A program made the translations under genes and the position numbers. From assembly GCA_963580285.1 (NCBI GenBank), contig CAUZLF010000216.1:62001-126000 (forward strand): a stretch of 64,000 bases of DNA, written 5' to 3'. This document shows positions 46,401-55,400 of the stretch, in pieces (position 1 is the first letter of the stretch; the number at the start of each line of letters is the position of its first letter). The notes below the pieces were generated by a model. That model saw only the letters and a list, made by a program, of their open reading frames with translations, was not told the origin of the DNA and searched no databases. Source of the DNA: Lucinisca nassula (Eukaryota; Mollusca; Bivalvia; Lucinida; Lucinidae).

Positions 46401-49400
46401 CAATTGACACTGTATACACTAAGTATTTTTCGCGCCCAAACAGAGCAATGCAAACGCTGTTTGTGGTGCATCTGCATGCGGTATTTCCGGGGGGTCTTTT
46501 GGTGGGGGGAATTCGTTATAACGCTGTTGGTATGTGGCTCCAATTATTTCCTTTTCCCCCCAGTTTTGAAAACGGTCAAAATGTTTTCCCACTTTTCCTC
46601 GGAACTCGGCAGTCAAAACATCGTTAGCTAAGACAATACTGTATACTCGCTTATTTGCTCAAGTTGTCAACACTATTAAACTGTGAATAATCCCCTAAGG
46701 CTTATCGATAAGCGGGCAATTAACAGTGTGATTAGGTGTGAAAACTAGGTAATCAAGATATTTGTACCAGTTATGACTCAATTAATCCCTTTGTAATTGT
46801 CATGTGCAGACGCTAAATATTTTTCCCGCCAAAACAGAGGATAGCAGACTTTTTTTTTTTTTTTTAGCGCTTATGCATCCGATTATTTATTTATTATTCA
46901 CTAGATAAAAAGAAACACCATCTTGGTTCTCTTACATTAATTGCCCCTCTTTCATTTCGGAACTGTCAAGTTGCATTTTACTTCACTATTTAGTGATACC
47001 TTCGCGAGACCGGAAGAGGTAAATAAATATGGCGGCCGGAGATACAGAAACGAAAGTACAGCAATAAATAAATACAAAAATGGTTTGAATGAAAAGCAAA
47101 ATGACCACAAGAAGTATAGAATCGGATTAATATTTAATGTAGTAAGTATATAATTTATAAAATACATGCAATATGTAATATTCATAATTAACTGGCAGAA
47201 ATAGTAGCCATGCATGCAGAAAAAGTTCGTTGGGTAACCCGATTTTTTTTCGGGATCGATATAGCGCTGGACCGCGTATAGCGCTGTTGACGTCGATGGA
47301 TCCCAATGACAGCGTTATAACGACGTTACAGTGTATATAGAATGATTAAGAAATAGATCAGCTCTAGCTGTGATTTGTTGAGCAATAAATCACAATTTAG
47401 AGGTCAGTTGTAAAGTAAATCAAATCACCCCGTGATTTGTATACGTACAACAGACTGGCAAAAGTGATTTATCTCTAACAAATCATAGATTTGAGCTGAT
47501 CTATGTTGATTTTAACACACTCAAAACCGGCAATAATGTTTTGTTTGTTTGATTTGGGGTTTAACGTCCCCGTCAACACTGTAAAGGTCATTTTGGAGAC
47601 ATTGCTTCCAATTTTGTGGGACTTTTACCCGACATTGAGATGAAATGACATCTCAAGCCCTGTCGCCCAATGAAACCAATAGGGTTTATTAGCATGGACG
47701 GTCCACCTCGCACCACGGTTCCTGGACAGGCTTAGATCCTCTAAGCTGTTTACCAGTACTAGTGTGCGGGCCGGGTTCAGCTCTGCGTGGAAGCATCATG
47801 CAGCTCATATATTTCTTCAAGCCCCTATGGGCGGGGGCCACCGGCAATAATGTTGTTTGTTTGATTTGAGGTATAACGTCCCCGTCAACACTGTATAGAA
47901 CATTTCGGAGACATTGCTTCCAATTTTGTGGAACTTTTACCCAACACTGAGATGAAATGACATCCCAAGCCCTGTCGCCCAATGAAAGCAGATGGGTTTA
48001 TTAGCATGGCCGGTCCGACTCGCATGCCCCACCTGGGCAGGCTTAGATGCTCTAAGCGGTTTACCAGTACTCCTGTGCAGTCGGTTTCAACTCTGGGTGG
48101 AAACATCATGCAGCCCATCTATTTCTTCAAGAAGACCTAGCAATGTTGTTGTTTCCTTCAAATTCCCACAACCTTTCTCCATTGTTAGAAGAAATTCCAC
48201 AAAAATTATTGACTGTAACACATGTATTTATGTCCTTTTGTAACGTTTTCGGTGTGTAAAAGTGACGTTACACTGTCAAAGGACTTACGAGTGAAGTCAT
48301 AAATTGGCAGCTTTTAATGACGTCACTCGGCACGCTCTTCCGCCCAGTGAGCTGTTGCATAATAAAACACAGTTCCTTCCAATTGCATATATAGGCGTGA
48401 TGTGTTAGAATAAAAAATAAATACAGAACCTTTCCAAAAAGCAGACTTATCAAATTTTGCTGAATACTTACATTCTCAGTGCATTTACAGAAAAAATCCT
48501 ACAGTAACTATTGGGATATTATGTTGTTCATACTTAAAGCTTTGCATGCTGGGTATTTTTTTTTTCGCAGCAGACGGCATTTTGAAATATTTTTCTAAAT
48601 TTTCCTAGAAAACAGAACTAGACATCTCATGCAAATTGTCTCCTATGAAAACAATTTGCATGAAATGTCAAGTCCTCTTATCTGAGAAATATAAGAAAAA
48701 TACCAACAATTTGTCGTCTGCTGAATTCGCTTAATGAATACACTGACTCCCGTGATATCACATGGTCCTTAAGTGACATCCAAATAAACCAAAATTTTCT
48801 CCCAATATGATTGGACCATAGCGAGGATGCTGTTATCAGGTGGCTTCTGCTGAATCCATCTGATCAGGATCTACACAGTTTGCCATTCAGTTCCTGAATT
48901 CAAATGAAAACATTGTATCAAGTAATCCTATTGGTTGATAGTGAGAAATGGGTGAGGCAAATTAATGTATTCAGCAGGACAAGGGTAAAATCATAGCAAA
49001 CAAACCTTTTCCCAGCATATCTCCTATATCTAGACGTCTTCTATTAATCAGGAATTCTTGTATACTCTGACGCAGTGCCTCATCCTCAACCTTGGAAAGG
49101 ATTTCTTCTATGTAAGGTCCTGTGTCTGCAAGTTAAAGCATTCAAATACATTGTGAATGTAACAGGATGTGACGTCTGATTTGATAACAGTTATCCAATC
49201 AAACATCACATCACCTTACATTGTGGTGAATGTAACGTGATATGATGTCTGATTTGATAACAGTTATCCAATCAGACATCACATCACGTTACATTCACAA
49301 TGCATTTGAATTAATATGAAAAATTTGTGACATTAAGTGGAATATACTGCCAGAAACATGTCTATGGATATGTCACTTTTCATTGGCTAGCATTTGGTTT

Positions 49401-52400
49401 TACCAGCAGACCACCCTTGAACAAAACAAGTGAATAAGCACATTAGAATGAGGATAACTCTACAGAAAATTTTCATCTGGGGAAGTAAACCATCAGTTTT
49501 ACAGCTGCAAATTCTGTTCTGATAAACAGAATTTGGAACAACAGGTCCATCTCTTTTGATATCAAGTTTATCAGGCAAGGCTTCCAGAAAGATTGTAGAA
49601 TCTTGAGGCTTGTAGGGCGATTTTACACACATTCTCGAAGCCGAGCCTGATAAACTTGATATCAAATGACACGAATCTGGTATTCTATTTATCAGTTTAT
49701 CCCCTTGTACACTCTTTAAATATGCAATTTAAAATCTCTTATCGTTATTCCTCAGTGTGTACCTGAATTCCAGTGCGCAATAATCGGTCATTATATTTAG
49801 TATCATCTGACCGTTATTTTTCCTATGATACTTTTTCATGAAGTTTTTCCAATTTTTTCAGTAATAATAACATTTTTTTGCCAGTTTTTCCAGTAGTCCT
49901 GTTCATTCATAATAGTGCAATGTCATGTTGACCTGATAAAGCTCACTTGTCCTAAGATAGCATATCTATATCAGGTCAAGGTGTTGCAATGCAATTAATA
50001 TAGGGGGTACTGATTAAATGGACAATTTACTTCCCTGGAGCCATTTCTTCAAAAATAATAATGTTGTTAGTCAATTAGGGGATAACTATATCGAAAATTG
50101 TCTTTCGGAGACGTAAATAGAGATTATCATATGGCATTTTTCATATCAAAACCATATCAGCCCGAGACTCCCATATCAGCCCGAGGGCTGATATGGGTCG
50201 AGGGCTGATATGGGGTATGATATGAAAAATGCCATATCATAATCTATTTATCATACATTTCACTTTTAAAAAAAATTCTTCAAAATAAATTGTATTAATT
50301 GCATCTGCCTTTCGAACAGACGAAAATATTGCAAATTGCAAATGGCGTCCTGAACAACAAATGCGAAATGCTGGGAAAGGAAGAACGCCGCGTGTTCCGA
50401 ATAGGGTGACGTCAGAGGTATGATAAAGACTTAGGGGTGCGATAAAGGGTTGTGATATGTATTTTTGGGGTATGATAAAGCCCATGCGATATGGCAGCAC
50501 GTGCAAGCGTGATACGTGCATTGGTGTCCCGTTGTATCGCATATTCAACCAGAAATTCAACTTCGGTGAAGTTGATGTCGCACCTGCTCCCCACCTGCCC
50601 CACACAAAAAAATAAAAGTTTATTTAAGGCAGAAGAAATGAATATAGGGCTTTGAGAAGAATCCATAGCCTATATATGTGAGGTAAAAAACTGACTAAGT
50701 TCACAATGTGGAAAAAGTGATAAAAATTGATCCCAAGATAAAGTCAAAACCACATGCACATCCTCATACCATAGGTAAAAACACACACAAAGTTTTAAAA
50801 TGATCAATATAAAACTGTAAGAGAAGTTGCGATGACAAGAGGTACCTATTGTATATCAACTAAAGCTTAAAATTGGCTAAGTTCACAATGTGCAAAAGTG
50901 AAAAAAAAATATTCTGAGAATTATGTCGAAATCACATGCACACCCTCATACCATGGCGAAAGCACACGCAAAGTTTCAAAATGATCGGTATAAAACTGCA
51001 AGAGGACTTGCGATGACAAGAGGTACCTATCATATATCAATTGAAGGTTAAAATGACTAAGTTCACAATGTGGAAAAAGTGAAAAAAAATGATCCGACGA
51101 TAAAGTCCAAACCACATGCGCATCCTCATACCATAGCGAAAGCACACACAAAGTTTCAAAATGATCGGTATAAAACTGCAAGAGGAGTTGCGATGACAAG
51201 AGGTACCTATCATATATCAATCGAAGGTTAAAAATGACTAAGTTCACAATGTGGAAAAAGTGACAAAAATTTATCCGAAGATAAAGTCCAAACCACATGC
51301 GCATCCTCATAGCATGGCAAAATCACACACAAAGTTTCAAAATAATCGGTATGAAACTGTAGGAGGAGTTGCGATGACAAGAGGTACCTATCGTATATCA
51401 AATGAAGCTTAAAAATGGCTAAGTTCATAATGTGCAAAAAGTGGAAAAAAATATTCTGAAAATATGTCGAAACCACATGCACATCCTCATACCATGGTGA
51501 AAGCACATGCAAAGTTTCAAAATGATCGGTATAAAACTGCAAGAGGAGTTGCGATGACAAGAGGTACGTATCGCATACCTAAAAATGACTAAGTTCACAA
51601 TATGGAAAAAGTGACAAAAATTGATTAAGTCCAAACCACATGCGCATCCTCATACCATGGCGAAAGCACATGCAAAGTTTCCAAATGATCGGTCTAAAAG
51701 TGTAGGAGGAGTTGCGATGACAAGACATCCAGTGTAAAATGTTGACGGACGGACGGACAGACGGATGCACGGACAGACGGACGGACGCACGGACCGACGG
51801 ACGGAAACTTGCACGCCTATGTCTTCCTGCTAAAGCAGGTGCGACAAAAACTAAGTATTTTATACTTAATGTATGATAAATCAGCGGTTTTACAGTCGGA
51901 AATTTTGTTTTACGGCGACCCTAAGCGGAGCCGTAAAACAGAATAAGCAACCATAAAACCTACCATTTACCTCCCCAAATGACAATTTTCAATACAGTTA
52001 TCCCCATTCTAATGCATTTATTTGGCTGTTTAGTTACAAATTGTGCTTTTTTGCACAAAGCCGCAGGCTCTGTTCCCCTATATAAAACTAAATGCCAGCC
52101 AATGAAAAGCAATATTACACGATGACATCGGATTTCCGACAGTATATCTCAGAATATACTGTCGCTAAGTTTTGACATTATCCAATCAGATTTCGCTTTA
52201 TATATGCAAGTGCATTACAATGTGTTGTTAAAACTTTCGATGATTTGCTATGGTTAATATTAATATTTTTGCTGAAAAAAAATGTGAGTAGTTTTTGCAT
52301 TCAGAAAAGCTTCATACATTTTCCAGCAAAAATGCCAGAGTATTAGATAAAGTACTAGCTACGAAGGTTGATCTTTTTTACCTCAAAAGAACTTGTTTAC

Positions 52401-55400
52401 ATAAGTCTTAACCCTTTACCACTCAGGGATTTTGTGAATTTCGCTGATTTTCACAGTGTTGCACCTGACAGCAACTTCAACTAGCCATTGTTTCATAATG
52501 GATGCTCTGTTTTACACCAAACTCGGTATGAATGTTCATTGGGCAGTGGCCTTTCAAATGCAACCTTTCATGACTTGATCATTGTTGTCATGGTAAAGAG
52601 GGGGCATCTCAAAGTTGGCAAAAGGTGTACATGAATTTTTTACCACATTTTAATCGTCACACAGCTGTCAAGGCAACAATTAAGGTGTTTGGCACTGGCC
52701 ATTTTTCACTGTTTGCAGCATGTTTTATCAGCATCAATTTTCAGGCATTTTTGACCCCAGACACCCTTAGATATAAATTTTAATGGCCGGTTGGGCCATA
52801 CACCCAAAATTGTCCGGGATTTGAGGGGGGGGGGGCGTCCCCCCCCCCACTCCCTACAATCCCCCCAGAATATTTTTAGTGGGAAGGCACAAGAAAAAAA
52901 CAGGTCACTTTTTTGCCCAACAAATCCTAAAGCAAACATAACTATCCAGGGGTAGAAATGCAGATTTTAGGTGCTTCTGGGGCTTAAAAAGTGGGGGGGA
53001 GGGTTGCAGACACGTAAAAACACGTATCTGAGTGGGAAAGAGTTAAAGGAAAGAGTGGAGCAAATTATTTCCTTTAAGAGCAGCCCTGTCTGTAATCAGT
53101 GCTTGGGAACACCTTCAGGGGAGGCAACTCCTGCAAAAGTATTTTTGTCTCCCATGCCAATAGGGTCAACTCTTAAAGGAAAGAATTTGTGAGCAAATTC
53201 TTCCCTTTAAGAGTAGACCGCATTTATAAGAGAAAAATATTTTGTGTCATAATCGCCTCTCCGATCTCCATTCCCCTTATAGTCATTACTGTACCTTTAT
53301 CATCTGGTATAGAACCATTCATATCCGCCTTCACCGACACATGGTTCAGGGCTATTTCTTCCTCGCCCTTTTCAGCATCTGTCTCCTTCCACACGTCAGG
53401 AATATAGTCCTGGTTAGGCTTGTTCTTACGATGCCGACGAATCACACAGATTGTCAACAGTATGATGATGGCAAGTATTGGTATTACTACACCCAGGATT
53501 ATTCCAGCTGCGATTGGCCTGTCCCCATTGTCATCTTCATAGTAACTCATATAACCCACGTCAACATTAAGATTACCAATCTGTACCTGTTAAAGAACAG
53601 AAAGAATTCACAAACTGAGGATCTCAAACGAGTGGTCATTTCATTTGAAATTCATAAATTTCATATGACATGACTTTTCTATGGTCATTCTCTCCCTTCC
53701 GCTGATTCAAGAAGGGCAATTGTCAGTTTCTGGCAAAAGAATGTGCATTGTACTGGTTAACCGCTTACATATAAGCCTGCCAAGGAAAAGTGTGGATAAG
53801 TAAAATGACCAGCTCAAAAATGACCTAAATAGTGTTGACTGGGCCGTTAAACTCCAATACAAACAAACATATGAAATGACCAGGAGTGTGAGAATCTTTT
53901 TATCATTTGACATTTTTCTTGGTATTTTCTCCGCATAAAATTGGTAACAGTTTCTAAAGAATGTATAACCTTGTCACTGATAGCATAGTGCTAGGTGATA
54001 TTCTTGAGAAAAAGCTGAATGAAGTGAAACTTCAATGTTTTGAACACATTGCTGGCTCATTTACAACAACTGAGCCCCAAGGGAATTCTATACTTAGCTG
54101 CTGATTAGAAATAGTACACACAGCATACCTTATTATGTCTGCTGACAATGGGATGAATATCACAAAGTGCACTGTCCTTCAGATCGGGAAGTTAACTGAA
54201 GACCCTGTCCATTGAGAGTCATCCCATGTGAAGGTTAAAGATCCCTACAGTAATTACATGATTACTGTGTAGGCCTTCATCCTGCAAATCTGGAGTGTAT
54301 GTTATGTACACCTGCGATTAATGTTCAAACCAGTGCTTCAGCTGAAGTGCACGACCCGCCGGATGCTTTTAGCTTTATGACTGTTACCATATATGGGTAT
54401 GGTGGCCATTTTGGTCATGCGACCTGGACCTAAAACGGTTCACCCAATAAATGCGCCTTATCGTAAGGAGCAAAAATATATCTTATACTTTAGTACTGTA
54501 TTCTGAATCGTTTGCAGGATAAAATGCATTCTCACTTTTCCAATACAGAAGCATATGTGTAAAAGTTTGACCAAGGCACAAAGAAGGTCAAGGTCAACCC
54601 AGGGTCACCAGTTTAGCAATTTATGATGGGCCTACATCCCAGATGCTATTTATCAAGTTTCGTGGAAATCTGCACAGTGGTTCTGGAGAAGACTATTTTT
54701 GAAGGGTTTTTACCATATATGGCTTGGCGGCCATTTTGGTCATGTGACCTGGACCCATGAGCAAATTTTGGTTTCCCCCATCCCATAGAGGCTCCATATG
54801 AAATTTGACTTCAATCGGCCCAACGTTTTCCGAGGAGAAACAGTTCGAAAATTTTGACATTTTTCGCCTCGGCGAGGCTATACTAAATGGAATGTAATAT
54901 TTCGCAAGTTCATTGGTTAGACCTCATTGATATCTATCAGTATGCCAAAAATTGTTTAAATATTCCAACAAAAGCATATGTGTCAAAGTTTGACCTAGGC
55001 ACAAAGAAGGTCAAGGTCAACCCAGGGTCACCAGTTTAGCAATTTATGATGGGCCTACGTCCCAGATGCTATTTATCAAGTTTCGTGGAAATCTGCACAA
55101 TGGTTCTGGAGAAGACTATTTTTGAAGGGTTTTTACCATATATGGCTTGGCGGCCATTTTGGTCATGTGACCTGGACCCATGAGCAAATTTTGGTTTCCC
55201 CCATCCCATAGAGGCTCCATATGAAATTTGACTTCAATCGGCCCAACGGTTTCCGAGGAGAAACAGTTCGAAAATTTTGACATTTTTCGCCTCGGCGAGG
55301 CTATACTAAATGGAATGTAATATTTCGCAAGTTCATTGGTTAGACCTCATTGATATCAATCAGTATGCCAAAAATTGTTTAAATATTCCAACAAAAGCAT

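Larger units (their letters stand above)
47345..48410. mobile_element. TTCTAACACA-type MITE with two SINE-like family 5 insertions
   Basis: Same host repeat as 22380-22810. The ends TTTTAACACACTC (47510) and TGTGTTAGAA (48410) are separated by the tandem SINE insertions 47548-47842 and 47858-48132. Confidence 0.78.

Noticed and set aside
46214..46627. 137-codon frame near 46.2-46.6 kb
   Set aside because: Lies on the plus strand inside a TA-type element with duplicated subterminal sequence; contains no known domain.
50921..51770. Minus-strand frames of 110-129 codons with repeated FYTDHFETLCVL
   Set aside because: Periodic translation of the 181-bp array.
52815..52855. G-quadruplex from the G10 run
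   Set aside because: Single G run followed by a C run inside a repeat copy; it would form a hairpin rather than a four-tract quadruplex.
53224..53294. Exon b continuing past 53295
   Set aside because: The extra residues come from a palindromic MITE. The donor gtacag gives the correct phase into exon c.
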